64,000 nt of DNA, taken from contig NZ_CANMZM010000001.1 of assembly GCF_947502395.1 (NCBI RefSeq), forward strand, positions 62,001-126,000. The letters run 5' to 3'. Source of the DNA: an uncultured Erythrobacter sp. (GTDB lineage Bacteria > Pseudomonadota > Alphaproteobacteria > Sphingomonadales > Sphingomonadaceae). Shown one piece after another: positions 1 through 8,884 of this stretch (its first letter is position 1; the number at the start of each line of letters is the position of its first letter). The translations under genes and the position numbers were made by a program. The notes beneath the pieces were generated by a model. The model searched no databases and had not been told where the DNA came from. It saw only the letters and a program-made list of their open reading frames with translations.

Positions 1-192
1 GTGGCCGCTGACCTGGGCGTGACGACCGATGATCTCGAGTTCTCAAGTAACGGAGGCACGAGCTTTGCGTACATTCCTGTCGACGATGGAACGGGATGCG
101 ACACCAATATCACCGATTTCCGGGTGAACCCGAGCGGCGAATTTGCGGGCGGTGGGAATTTTACGATCACTGTGCGTTACGAAATAGAGTAG
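1..192 (+). CDS. C-terminal end of an unidentified protein (5' end outside window)
   Basis: Only the last 63 codons are present. The frame is open to the left edge, so the GTG at position 1 is probably internal rather than a start. The fragment is rich in Asp, Gly, Thr and Asn, has one Cys (DDGTGCDTN) and ends in alternating hydrophobic residues (NFTITVRYEIE). That pattern suggests a secreted beta-rich protein, but this is inference only. No family is recognised. It is followed after 77 bases by the otsB start on the same strand. Confidence 0.5.
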   Translation: MAADLGVTTDDLEFSSNGGTSFAYIPVDDGTGCDTNITDFRVNPSGEFAGGGNFTITVRYEIE

Positions 193-269
193 CCGCGCAT
201 AGCAATGCGCGTTGCTGCAGTGCAGCAAGACCGTTGACCGCGCGGGTGTTTTCACTACACATTATTGCC

Positions 270-1013
270 ATGCACTCCGCTCTCGCACTGGGCGCGCCTC
301 CAGCGTTGGCCACTCTCCTGACGGGCGAGGGGATAGCGCTGTTTCTCGATTTTGACGGGACTTTGGTCGAGCTTGCTCCCAGGCCCAACGCGATTTCTCC
401 AATTATGAAATTCGCCAGTCGATGCGCAAATCTTGCTGATCGCTTAGAAGGCCGATGCGCGTTGGTGAGTGGGCGTTCGATTGACGATATTGAGCGTCAT
501 GTTGGGCCCTTGAACATGGCAATTGCAGGATCGCACGGATCCGATATCAGAAGCGCCAATGGAGCATCGTTGGGCGATGGCGCTTGCCCGCTACCTGCGG
601 AGATTGAAACGGCTTTGCGCAACTTCGCCGCCGAGAGGGATGTCGATTACGAGCACAAGCCCCATGGCGGCGCGCTCCATTATCGGCGCAATCCGAGCCA
701 AGGTGCGTCTGCTGAGGCCTTTGCAAGAAATCTTGCTCAAAAGCACGGCTGGAAGGCACAAAGCGGCAAGTGCGTTATCGAGATTGTTGCAGGGAAAAGC
801 GACAAGGGAAGCGCAGTTCACACCTTTATGGCGAGCAGTGTTTTCAAAGGCGCTCGGCCATTCTTCATTGGAGATGATCTCACCGATGAGGCTGGCTTTG
901 CCGCGTGCAGAGAACTTGGAGGCGCGGGGGTCCTTGTGGGAACGCGCGAAGAGACTGTCGCGCAATACCGTCTTCCCGACGTTTCATCTGTCCACACATG
1001 GCTGGAGATTTAA
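270..1013 (+). CDS. otsB: Trehalose-6-phosphate phosphatase
   Basis: Removes phosphate from trehalose 6-phosphate to give trehalose, the second step of the OtsAB pathway in the cytoplasm. The 247-residue product is a HAD-superfamily protein of normal OtsB length. Motif I is LFLDFDGTL with the nucleophile and acid/base Asp27 and Asp29; the Mg-binding motif IV is IGDDLTDE near residue 202. The frame is open further upstream, but the ATG at 270 was chosen because homologous sequence begins there; no clear ribosome binding site precedes it. The next gene starts five bases after the stop, and otsA follows, so this is an otsB-GH15-otsA operon. Confidence 0.93.
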   Translation: MHSALALGAPPALATLLTGEGIALFLDFDGTLVELAPRPNAISPIMKFASRCANLADRLEGRCALVSGRSIDDIERHVGPLNMAIAGSHGSDIRSANGASLGDGACPLPAEIETALRNFAAERDVDYEHKPHGGALHYRRNPSQGASAEAFARNLAQKHGWKAQSGKCVIEIVAGKSDKGSAVHTFMASSVFKGARPFFIGDDLTDEAGFAACRELGGAGVLVGTREETVAQYRLPDVSSVHTWLEI

Positions 1014-1017
1014 GAGC

Positions 1018-2814
1018 TTGGCGCAAAAACCGAATTTGGAACTCTGGCCGATTGGAAACTGCCAAGTCTCCGGGCTGATCGATGACACTGGCGCTCTTGT
1101 GTGGGGGTGTGTGCCCAGAGTGGATGGTGATCCGGTTTTTTCGGCACTCCTCAACGGCGAACAGCGCGATGCCGGCATTTGGCGCTTTGAATTGGAGGGG
1201 CAGAACAAATCGAGCCAGGCCTATATCCGTAACACGCCAATCCTTGTGACCACTCTTGAGGCAGAAGATGGCAGCGCGTTGGAAGTGCTCGATTTTTGTC
1301 CGCGCTACGAGCGTTCTGGCCGGATGTATCGCCCGGTCTCCTATGCCCGCATTGTGCGCCCGATAAGCGGTCATCCGCGAATCAAGGTGGTGTTGAAGCC
1401 AACCAAGAATTACGGCGCGGGGCTGGCCGAGACGACCAACGGCACCAACCATATCCGCTATCTTGCTGGCGGCACCGCATTACGGCTCTCTACTGATGCG
1501 CCTGTGGGATACATCATGGAAGGCCGCACCTTTCGGATTGAGAGCGACACGCATTTCTTCCTCGGGCCGGACGAACCCTTTGTCGGAAACTTGCGTGAAA
1601 CGGTTCGTTCGATGGAGCAAGCGACGCGCAAATACTGGCAGAAATGGGTCAGAATGCTCGCTATCCCCCTCGAATGGCAGGAAGAGGTGATCCGTTGCGC
1701 GATCACGCTCAAGCTGTGTCAGCATGAAGAGACGGGAGCGATTGTTGCGGCGCTCACGACTTCGATTCCCGAGGCAGCGCATTCGGAACGCAATTGGGAC
1801 TATCGCTATTGCTGGATTCGCGACAGTTACTACACAATCCAGGCGTTGAACCGCCTTGGCGCGCTTGATGTGATGGAGAAGTATCTCGGATATTTGCGCA
1901 ATATCGTCGACGGCGCGCGCGGTGGTCAAATCCAGCCGCTCTATTCTGTTATGGGTGAGAGCGAGCTCGATGAGACCACAGCAAGCTACATGGCTGGTTA
2001 TCGCGGCATGGGTCCGGTGAGGCGCGGGAATGCAGCCTACAAACAAATTCAGCACGATTGCTATGGCCAAATCGTTCTGCCGAGCGCACAGGGATTCTTT
2101 GACCAGCGCCTCCTTCGTCCAGCGGATGACACAGATTTCGCAAGCCTTGAAGAAGTTGGTGAGATGGCGTGGAACATGCACGACCAACCCGATGCAGGAC
2201 TATGGGAATTCCGCACCCGTGAGGAAGTCCACACCTACTCAGCTGTAATGAGCTGGGCGGCGTGCGATCGGCTTTCCAATGTCGCAGAGCATCTGGGTAA
2301 GACGGATCGCGCGCAGCTATGGCGCGAGCGTGCTGACAGGATTGCTGCAACGATTGAAGAGAAGGCCTGGAAACAAACCGGCGATACCGGTCACTATGGC
2401 GCAAGTTTTGAGAGCGACTATCTCGACGCCTCTCTGCTCCAAATGGTTGAGCTGCGATTCTTGTCACCTGAAAATGAGCGGTTCCAGCAGACTTTTGCTG
2501 CCGTCGAAGAGCATCTGCGGCGTGGTGATCACATGCTCCGGTATGCTGCCGAGGATGACTTTGGGGCGCCTGAGACTGCGTTTAATGTCTGCACCTTCTG
2601 GTTGATCGAAGCTTTGCATTTGGCGGGCCGTAGCGACGAAGCACGCACCCTTTTCGAAACTATGCTGAGCCATACTACGCAATCTGGTTTGTTGAGCGAA
2701 GACCTTGACTATGAGACGGGTGAACTTTGGGGGAACTTCCCTCAGACTTATTCCCTAGTTGGAGTGATCAACTGTGCTGGGCTGTTGTCCAAACCATGGA
2801 GTGAAGTGCGATAA
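1018..2814 (+). CDS. Glycoside hydrolase family 15 protein (glucoamylase/trehalase-like)
   Basis: An (alpha/alpha)6-barrel hydrolase of 598 residues, the usual length of bacterial GH15 enzymes. It shows the family start LELWPIGNCQVSGLID, the conserved block HSERNWDYRYCWIRDS near residue 255 and the C-terminal block LDYETGELWGNFPQTYS near residue 560. These enzymes act on glucoamylase- or trehalase-type substrates; the context favours trehalose or a related alpha-glucoside, but this is inference. The frame stays open upstream inside otsB. The TTG at 1018 was chosen because GGAG lies at 1004-1007, ten bases before it, and it avoids overlap. Its stop overlaps the otsA start. Confidence 0.85.
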   Translation: MAQKPNLELWPIGNCQVSGLIDDTGALVWGCVPRVDGDPVFSALLNGEQRDAGIWRFELEGQNKSSQAYIRNTPILVTTLEAEDGSALEVLDFCPRYERSGRMYRPVSYARIVRPISGHPRIKVVLKPTKNYGAGLAETTNGTNHIRYLAGGTALRLSTDAPVGYIMEGRTFRIESDTHFFLGPDEPFVGNLRETVRSMEQATRKYWQKWVRMLAIPLEWQEEVIRCAITLKLCQHEETGAIVAALTTSIPEAAHSERNWDYRYCWIRDSYYTIQALNRLGALDVMEKYLGYLRNIVDGARGGQIQPLYSVMGESELDETTASYMAGYRGMGPVRRGNAAYKQIQHDCYGQIVLPSAQGFFDQRLLRPADDTDFASLEEVGEMAWNMHDQPDAGLWEFRTREEVHTYSAVMSWAACDRLSNVAEHLGKTDRAQLWRERADRIAATIEEKAWKQTGDTGHYGASFESDYLDASLLQMVELRFLSPENERFQQTFAAVEEHLRRGDHMLRYAAEDDFGAPETAFNVCTFWLIEALHLAGRSDEARTLFETMLSHTTQSGLLSEDLDYETGELWGNFPQTYSLVGVINCAGLLSKPWSEVR

Positions 2815-4202
2815 GCCGTCTTGTTGTCATATCAAATCGGGTCGCCGTGCCCAAAGCGCGTGGCGCCGCTGGTGCGCAAGGGGGGCTTGCAGGCGCTCTG
2901 AACGCCGCGCTTAGGGATCGCGGCGGTGTCTGGTTCGGCTGGTCGGGTCAGGAGAGCGAAGACCGGGCTGGCAATATGGATCTCCAGCGCACTGATGGGG
3001 TGACGACTGCGACAGTCGATCTCTCTACCCGCGATATCGATGAGTATTACAACGGGTACGCCAATTCGACGCTGTGGCCGCTATTCCATTACCGCATTGA
3101 TTTGGCCCGGTTCGAGAACAAGACCGGCGAAAGCTATGAGCGGGTCAATGATCGCTTCGCCGAAAGCGTTATGCCCCTGATTGAGGAAGAGGACCTTGTC
3201 TGGGTCCATGACTACCACCTCATACCATTGGGTGAACGACTGCGTTCGCGCGGGGTGAAGAACCGTGTCGGGTTCTTCCTCCACACGCCGTGGCCACCCA
3301 CGCGCCTTTTGACTTCACTGCCGTTTCACGAACGGCTGGTGAAGACAATGCTTTCTTATGATCTCATCGGCTTTCAAACGCCCGAATGGCTCTCCAGCTT
3401 TGTGCATTATTGCGAGAATGAGCTTGGTGCCGAAGTTGATCACGAGACCGGTCGCATCACCCATGAGGGTCGCACTACGATTGCGCGGGACTATCCGATC
3501 GGGATCGATTGGGAGCATTTCCAAACAGAGGGTGCCAAACACGAAGCGAAGGAAGCCGAGGAACGCTTCCTCGCATCGATCCGTGGACGGACGGGCATGA
3601 TCGGCGTGGATCGGCTGGACTATTCCAAAGGTTTGCCTGAACGGATCGACGGGATCGGCCGCTTCTTTGATGCGCATCCCGAGCGCGTGCGCGATCTGGT
3701 GTTTGTACAGATTGCTCCGCCAAGTCGCGAAGACGTGCAAAGCTACCAGGAAATCCGCGGGCTTCTCGAACAGAAGACTGGTCAGATCAATGGCGCGCGC
3801 TCGGAGGTGGACCTTGTCCCCATTCGCTATGTGAATCACGGATACACCCATGCCGAGCTTTATGGCTTCTTCCGTGCTTCCAAGATTGGCCTCGTCACCC
3901 CGTTGCGCGATGGTATGAATCTGGTCGCCAAGGAATATGTCGCGGCTCAGGACCCGGAGGATCCCGGCGTTCTCGTGCTCTCCGATTTTGCGGGCGCTGC
4001 GTTCCAGCTCGACTGCGATGGCAAAGGCGCACTGTTGGTCAATCCACACAGCCCCGATGCGCTAGCGATGGCGATTGGCAAGGCGCTCGAGATGCCATTG
4101 GAAGAACGGAAAAGCCGTTATGAAGCGATGATCGCCACCGTGCGCGACGACAGTGTGGGCGAGTGGACTTCGCACTTTTGTGATGATCTGGCGTCTGGTT
4201 AA
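2811..4202 (+). CDS. otsA: Alpha,alpha-trehalose-phosphate synthase (likely ATA start)
   Basis: Glycosyltransferase family 20 enzyme joining UDP-glucose and glucose 6-phosphate into trehalose 6-phosphate. Recognisable sites are SNR in the N-terminal loop, YYNGYANSTLWP, WVHDYHLIP, FFLHTPWPP, VDRLDYSKGLPER and PLRDGMNLVAKEY. No ATG, GTG, TTG or CTG exists between the in-frame TGA at 2802-2804 and the GTG at 2847, yet the frame there encodes SRLVVISNRVAVP, matching the E. coli OtsA N-terminus residue for residue. The ATA at 2811 sits exactly where that protein has its initiator Met and lies eight bases after GGAG (2799-2802). ATA therefore appears to be the start; a sequence error is the alternative. 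The GTG at 2847 would lose the substrate-binding SNR. Confidence 0.9.
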   Translation: MSRLVVISNRVAVPKARGAAGAQGGLAGALNAALRDRGGVWFGWSGQESEDRAGNMDLQRTDGVTTATVDLSTRDIDEYYNGYANSTLWPLFHYRIDLARFENKTGESYERVNDRFAESVMPLIEEEDLVWVHDYHLIPLGERLRSRGVKNRVGFFLHTPWPPTRLLTSLPFHERLVKTMLSYDLIGFQTPEWLSSFVHYCENELGAEVDHETGRITHEGRTTIARDYPIGIDWEHFQTEGAKHEAKEAEERFLASIRGRTGMIGVDRLDYSKGLPERIDGIGRFFDAHPERVRDLVFVQIAPPSREDVQSYQEIRGLLEQKTGQINGARSEVDLVPIRYVNHGYTHAELYGFFRASKIGLVTPLRDGMNLVAKEYVAAQDPEDPGVLVLSDFAGAAFQLDCDGKGALLVNPHSPDALAMAIGKALEMPLEERKSRYEAMIATVRDDSVGEWTSHFCDDLASG

Positions 4203-4672
4203 AGCACTCTGCGGGGGCCCACCACATCGTTTGTGATCCCGGCGCTTTGCTCCAGATAGGTCTGCAAATCCTTGTGACGAGGCTGATCCTTGCGTTTGGC
4301 GAGCACGCGTCTGATGCGGTTTGTGAGGCCTCTGGGATCGAAGGGCTTTCGGATAAATCCTTGAGCCCCTGCATAAATGGCCTGGGTTTCATCTTGAGCC
4401 CCGCTCATCGCAGTAAACATCAGAACGGGCAGATCATAGAATTCCGCTGATTGGCGCAGTTTTCTCAACAGCGATAACCCAGACATTCCTGGCATATCCT
4501 GATCGAGCAGGACCGCATCTGGGCGGCGAGTTTTGAGGAGTTCCAAGCATTCCTCGGCGCTTGTGACCCAGCCGCAGGCATGACCTGCATCTATTAGAGC
4601 TTGGCTCGCAAGCTCGGCGATTAACTCGTCATCATCGGCGATAAGGATAAAGGACATGGGCTTGGGTACCAT
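4199..4672 (-). CDS. Single-domain response regulator (CheY-like receiver)
   Basis: A 157-residue receiver domain with no output domain. The acidic pocket is IADDDE, the phospho-acceptor Asp is in LLDQDMPGMSG, the switch Thr in MFTAMSG and the conserved Lys in RKPFDP. Such proteins relay phosphate from a histidine kinase to a partner protein; the partner is not visible here. Its stop overlaps the otsA stop by four bases, tail to tail. A second Met, five residues in (ATG at 4657), gives a more usual N-terminus (MSFILIADDDE) and may be the true start. Neither start has a good ribosome binding site. Confidence 0.85.
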   Translation of the reverse strand: MVPKPMSFILIADDDELIAELASQALIDAGHACGWVTSAEECLELLKTRRPDAVLLDQDMPGMSGLSLLRKLRQSAEFYDLPVLMFTAMSGAQDETQAIYAGAQGFIRKPFDPRGLTNRIRRVLAKRKDQPRHKDLQTYLEQSAGITNDVVGPRRVL

Positions 4673-4818
4673 TCAGTGTGTGGGGGCGGATTCTCAGGCT
4701 CTGACGTTTAGGCTTGGGCAGACAAATGATGCGTTTGAGAGGGCCTCCGAACCACTACCTACGGTTCCGGAGCCTCGCGTCTTGCCGCCGAGACGCAGCG
4801 CTGCCACAGCCTACAGTT

Positions 4819-5610
4819 ATGATTCGAGAACCGTTCCCAGCACCCTTTTTGACAACCGACGGCATACACAATTTGCGCGACTATGGCGGCTATGCAGCTG
4901 ATGATGGGACGAAGGTCAAATCGGGGCTTCTGTTCCGCTCTGGCCAACATATGGAGGCAAGCGAGGCGGATCTGGAGCTTGTCCAAAGCCTCGATATTCA
5001 AACCATCATCGATTTTCGCGGGGAAAGTGAGAGAACGAGTTTTCCTTGCTCGCGCCATCCAGAATTTGCCGCGGATGTGATCGCGTTTGAAGGGGAGACG
5101 ACCAGCTCTCCGCCGCACGAAGGGGGATGGGATAAAACCGATATGACCGCAGAGAAGGGCCGTCAGCGGATGATATCGGTCTACACGCGAATGCCGGTGA
5201 ACCCTGCTATGATCGATATGTTCGGACGTTATTTCCGGTCCTTGGACGAACGGGACGGGGGTAGTCTCATCCATTGCTTTGCCGGGAAGGACCGCACAGG
5301 GGTTGGCGCAAGCCTTCTGCTCCATGTGCTGGGCGTGCATTATGATGACATTGTTGCGGAGTTCATGCTTACCAACGATGCGCCCACCCAACATATCCTG
5401 GAACGGCAATCACTACCCCGCATGGAAGCGCACTATGGGTACATCGAACCAGAGGCGATCCGCAATTTGATGGGCGTGCGCGAGGAATACATCGGAACCT
5501 ATTGGCAAGAGGTGACGCGCGATCATGGTTCAGTTGATAACTACCTCGCGCAAACTTTAGGTGTGGATGAGGCAAGGAAAGCTCGCCTCAGAAAGCGTCT
5601 GCTGACGTGA
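4819..5610 (+). CDS. Tyrosine-protein phosphatase, Y_phosphatase3 family
   Basis: A 263-residue protein-tyrosine-phosphatase-like enzyme. The signature loop is HCFAGKDRTG near residue 153, which is the CX5R active site (Cys nucleophile, phosphate-binding Arg). The N-terminal NLRDYGGY and IDFRGESE blocks are typical of the bacterial family that includes lipid and protein phosphatases. Substrate is unknown. The frame is open to 4714, but the extra residues look unlike the family, so the ATG at 4819 was chosen. It lies downstream of a divergently transcribed receiver gene and 63 bases before trxB on the same strand. Confidence 0.85.
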   Translation: MIREPFPAPFLTTDGIHNLRDYGGYAADDGTKVKSGLLFRSGQHMEASEADLELVQSLDIQTIIDFRGESERTSFPCSRHPEFAADVIAFEGETTSSPPHEGGWDKTDMTAEKGRQRMISVYTRMPVNPAMIDMFGRYFRSLDERDGGSLIHCFAGKDRTGVGASLLLHVLGVHYDDIVAEFMLTNDAPTQHILERQSLPRMEAHYGYIEPEAIRNLMGVREEYIGTYWQEVTRDHGSVDNYLAQTLGVDEARKARLRKRLLT

Positions 5611-5673
5611 CATTGTGGGCACGCGACCCCATATCGTCTCCAACAAAATGCAAAGAGTTTTAAGAGACAAACC

Positions 5674-6639
5674 ATGGCTACCACTCATCGCACAAAGATG
5701 CTTATCATTGGTTCCGGGCCCGCCGGCTATTCCGCTGCGATTTATGCTGCGCGAGCTATGCTTGAGCCGATCGTCGTGCAGGGGCTTCAACCCGGCGGTC
5801 AGCTGACCATAACCACCGATGTTGAGAATTATCCCGGCTACCGCGATGTGGTTCAGGGGCCGTGGATGATGGAAGAGATGAAGGCCCAGGCGGAAGCGGT
5901 CGGCACGCGGATGATGTATGACATCATCACCGAAGTTGATCTCGAAAACGGCTCTCCATTCCGGGCTGTCGCCGATAGCGGGGATGAGTTTATCGCCGAC
6001 ACCATCGTCATTGCGACCGGTGCTCAGGCGAAGTGGCTGGGCATTCCGGGTGAGGAAGCACTGGGCGGCAAGGGTGTGTCGGCCTGCGCGACCTGCGACG
6101 GTTTCTTCTATCGCGGCAAGAAGGTTGCAGTGATCGGCGGAGGCAACACTGCTGTTGAAGAGGCGCTTTACCTGACCAACCACTCCGACGATGTGACGAT
6201 CATTCACCGCCGGGATGAGTTCCGCGCTGAGAAGATCCTCCAGGACCGTGTTTTCAAATCAGACAAGATCGACGTAATGTGGAACAAGACCGTTGAAAGC
6301 TTTGAAGCGGGCGAAGATGGTTCTCTTGGCCACTTGGTCCTCAAAGACACGGTGACTGGCGAAACCTCGACCCTCGAAGTTGACGGCGCTTTCGTCGCAA
6401 TCGGCCATGCTCCTGCGACTGAGTTGTTTGAAGGCAAGCTGCCAATGCATTCGGGCAAGTACTTGTCCGTTGAGCCCGGCACGCCCAAGACCCCGATCCC
6501 CGGCGTTTTTGCTGCCGGTGATGTGACCGACCATGTCTATCGCCAAGCGGTGACCGCCGCTGGCATGGGCTGCATGGCGGCGCTTGATGGCGAACGTTTC
6601 CTGGCCGAGCTCGAAGACGCTCGCGAAGCCGCAGAATAG
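5674..6639 (+). CDS. trxB: Thioredoxin-disulfide reductase
   Basis: Flavoenzyme that passes electrons from NADPH through FAD to thioredoxin. The 321 residues carry the FAD-binding GSGPAGYSA near residue 12, the redox pair in CATC (Cys138 and Cys141), the NADPH-binding GGGNTAVEEA and the C-terminal FAAGDV motif. Length and spacing are those of the low-molecular-weight bacterial enzyme. It is transcribed alone or after the phosphatase gene and ends at a hairpin shared with the converging MAPEG genes. Confidence 0.96.
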   Translation: MATTHRTKMLIIGSGPAGYSAAIYAARAMLEPIVVQGLQPGGQLTITTDVENYPGYRDVVQGPWMMEEMKAQAEAVGTRMMYDIITEVDLENGSPFRAVADSGDEFIADTIVIATGAQAKWLGIPGEEALGGKGVSACATCDGFFYRGKKVAVIGGGNTAVEEALYLTNHSDDVTIIHRRDEFRAEKILQDRVFKSDKIDVMWNKTVESFEAGEDGSLGHLVLKDTVTGETSTLEVDGAFVAIGHAPATELFEGKLPMHSGKYLSVEPGTPKTPIPGVFAAGDVTDHVYRQAVTAAGMGCMAALDGERFLAELEDAREAAE

Positions 6640-6642
6640 AGT

Positions 6643-6670
6643 TTTGGGACGGCATCCGAGCCGCCCCAAA
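6643..6670. terminator. Hairpin between converging trxB and MAPEG genes
   Basis: TTTGGG-A-CGGC at 6643-6653 pairs with GCCG-C-CCCAAA at 6660-6670 around a six-base loop, with one mismatch. It sits directly after the trxB stop and just before the MAPEG stop on the other strand, so it can serve both genes. There is no long T run, so termination is inferred from structure and place. Confidence 0.5.
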
Positions 6671-6675
6671 TTTCA

Positions 6676-7113
6676 TCACGCAAAGACGATCATCGCTGCT
6701 TTCACGATTAGAGCGATCAACACCACGCTCGACAAAGCGAACAGCACAAAGCGCACCATCACTCGGTTCGCGGTGACCTGAACGAGACTGTGCGCGATGC
6801 GTAGCCCGGTGTAAATCCAGGCAAGGAACGCGTTCATTCCGTCGCCTTGGCCCAGGATCGCAAGCACAATCGCCACCGCATAAAAGAGCGTGGGTGCTTC
6901 GTGCAGGTGGTTGTAATTGTCCGCTTTCCAATTGACGCTGGCCGGCAATTTGGAGCGCAGGTCTGCACCGGTTGAGCCGACGAGGCTAGCGGGAGCCTCA
7001 ATATCTGGTGACTTGCTCATCGCGGGGATGCGGGTTGCATACATCCACGCCCACATCACCATCGTCCAGATCATCAGCGCGATCGCTGGGGCGAGAATTT
7101 CCATTCCGATCAT
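6676..7113 (-). CDS. MAPEG family membrane protein (second of a tandem pair)
   Basis: A 145-residue integral membrane protein with four likely transmembrane helices. The conserved segment between helices one and two is NHLHEAPTLFYAVA, and the third region is LAWIYTGLRIAHSLVQ; both are marks of the MAPEG family (membrane-associated eicosanoid and glutathione metabolism). Bacterial members are often of unknown substrate; glutathione transferase or peroxidase activity is possible. It follows its paralogue by 21 bases on the same strand and the two are clearly related, so they form an operon born of duplication. Confidence 0.85.
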   Translation of the reverse strand: MIGMEILAPAIALMIWTMVMWAWMYATRIPAMSKSPDIEAPASLVGSTGADLRSKLPASVNWKADNYNHLHEAPTLFYAVAIVLAILGQGDGMNAFLAWIYTGLRIAHSLVQVTANRVMVRFVLFALSSVVLIALIVKAAMIVFA

Positions 7114-7134
7114 GTTTGATCCCTCAAAACTGTT

Positions 7135-7590
7135 TTACTGCGGAGCGATGCTGGGGTCAGCAAAAGCGGTCGCCATCACCGCGCGTACCGCCAATATGAT
7201 AAGAGCAATCGAACTGGCGAGGAACAAGGCAAAGCGAACGGTGACCTTATTGACAAGGATCTGCCACAAGGAATGCGCGATCCGCAAAGCCACATAGATC
7301 CACGCGAGCATCACATCGAACGCACCAGCGCCCACAATCGCCAAAATTGCGCTCACCGCATAAAACAGGGTCGGCCCTTCGTGCAGGTGCGTATGATTGT
7401 GCGACGGCCAATTGGCTTTGTCAGGGATAACCCCTTCCAAATCTTGGCCGCGTCCGCCCGGCTTTCCGGACAATACGGATTTATCTTCAAGCTTGGCAAT
7501 CGCACCGAAACGCGAAGGTATAATCCATAGCAGGACGATCAAGGTCCAGACCACCAGGACAGCGGCTGGCGCTAGCATTTGGGCTTGCAT
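7135..7590 (-). CDS. MAPEG family membrane protein (first of a tandem pair)
   Basis: A 151-residue membrane protein with four predicted helices and the same family blocks as its downstream neighbour: NHTHLHEGPTLFYAVS and MLAWIYVALRIAHSLWQ. The two copies share the layout and many residues but are not near-identical, so the duplication is not recent. Function is assigned only at family level. The 104 bases between this start and the dehydratase stop hold no other gene. Confidence 0.85.
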   Translation of the reverse strand: MQAQMLAPAAVLVVWTLIVLLWIIPSRFGAIAKLEDKSVLSGKPGGRGQDLEGVIPDKANWPSHNHTHLHEGPTLFYAVSAILAIVGAGAFDVMLAWIYVALRIAHSLWQILVNKVTVRFALFLASSIALIILAVRAVMATAFADPSIAPQ

Positions 7591-7694
7591 GAAAGTGATC
7601 CCTCTTCCCTATTTTTCGCAACCCTGTGTGAGGCGCAGTCGATTGTCAAACGCGCGGGCATGCTTCGTCGGGACAAGTGCGCCGCAGAGGAAAA

Positions 7695-8669
7695 TCATGC
7701 CCTTATCGTCTCAGCAAACGCCTGTGGGTCGGCATTGCCTCCTGTCAGCATGATCACTGTGCCTTCGTCCACTGGAACTTTGCCAGAAAGCGCCGCGGCA
7801 AGGGCAGCCGCGCCACCGGGTTCGATGACCATGCGCAGCTCGGCAAAGGCCAAGCGCTGCGCCGCACGCACTTCGTCGTCAGTAACGGTAACACCGGGCT
7901 CAGCACGGGTTCTTAGGAGGTCCAAGTTCAGCGCCTTGGTCGCTGTGGGCTGGAGCGCGTCGCAAATTGTATTTGGCGCATCCGAAGCCGCTTGGACGAT
8001 TTCACCTGTGGCAATCGCTTGCCCGACCATGTCCCACCCTTCGGGCTCGACCACATACACGGCTGAATCGGGACAGCCAAGTGCGAGACCAGCTGCCAGT
8101 CCCCCGCCACCGCAACACACAATGAAACGGCTGGGTGAAGTGCCCAATTGCGCATCCAGTTGTTGGGTCGCCTCGATACCGGCCGATCCTTGACCTTCGA
8201 TCACCCACGGATCGCCAAAGGCATGGACCAGCAAGCCTCCCTGTTCCTCGATCAACTTTGCGGCCACTTCATCGCGGTCTTCACCCCCCTGTTCTTTGGG
8301 AGCGCGTTCGTAGAGCACAACCTCGGCTCCGAGGGCCCGAGTGTTCGCCAATTTCACCTCTGGCGCATTGCGAGGCATTACGATGGTTGCCTTGATGCCC
8401 AATCGCTTGGCTGCCCAAGCGACTCCCTGAGCGTGATTGCCAGAAGAGACCGCGACCACACCTGCCGCGCGTTCTTCCTCAGAGAGATTGGAAAGTCGCC
8501 ACCAGCCGCCGCGTATCTTGAAAGCGCCAATGGGTTGAAGGTTTTCCGCCTTCACATGCGCCCGCACCCCGCCGATTTCGACCGGCAAAAGCGGAGTTGG
8601 AGAGAGAATCTCTGCAATGCTCTTGGCCGCAGCGATAACGCCTTGGCGATTCGGAAAAATTTTACTCAT
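7695..8669 (-). CDS. Threonine/serine dehydratase, PLP fold type II
   Basis: A 324-residue pyridoxal-phosphate enzyme. The PLP-binding Lys is in GAFKIRGG near residue 51, followed by SSGNHAQGVAWAAK and the phosphate-binding glycine loop CCGGGGLAAG. It lacks the regulatory ACT domains of biosynthetic IlvA, which points to a catabolic threonine/serine dehydratase or an amino acid racemase relative. The frame extends to a GTG at 8699, but the ATG at 8669 has GGAA eight bases upstream and gives the usual N-terminus. No operon partner is obvious. Confidence 0.85.
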   Translation of the reverse strand: MSKIFPNRQGVIAAAKSIAEILSPTPLLPVEIGGVRAHVKAENLQPIGAFKIRGGWWRLSNLSEEERAAGVVAVSSGNHAQGVAWAAKRLGIKATIVMPRNAPEVKLANTRALGAEVVLYERAPKEQGGEDRDEVAAKLIEEQGGLLVHAFGDPWVIEGQGSAGIEATQQLDAQLGTSPSRFIVCCGGGGLAAGLALGCPDSAVYVVEPEGWDMVGQAIATGEIVQAASDAPNTICDALQPTATKALNLDLLRTRAEPGVTVTDDEVRAAQRLAFAELRMVIEPGGAAALAAALSGKVPVDEGTVIMLTGGNADPQAFAETIRA

Positions 8670-8884
8670 GTGAGGTTCCGTTTGAGACACTTGAGACACT
8701 GTTCAAAGGCAAAAAATCTTTACCGGCGATTTTGCCGAAAAATCGAGCAGGAAAGAGGGCGCGAGGTGGACATCCTCTAATCCATATCGTGCCCCGCTTA
8801 AGTAGGAAATGCGCAGGATCATTTGAGCACCCAAATGCATTGAAGTAGGGGGCTGGCAAGATTCGAATTTGAAAGGCTGTGAGT

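Noticed and set aside
8148-8780. 210-codon plus-strand frame opposite the dehydratase gene
   Set aside because: Antisense to a complete enzyme gene with clear motifs; composition is rich in Arg, Ser, Pro and His as expected of a shadow.
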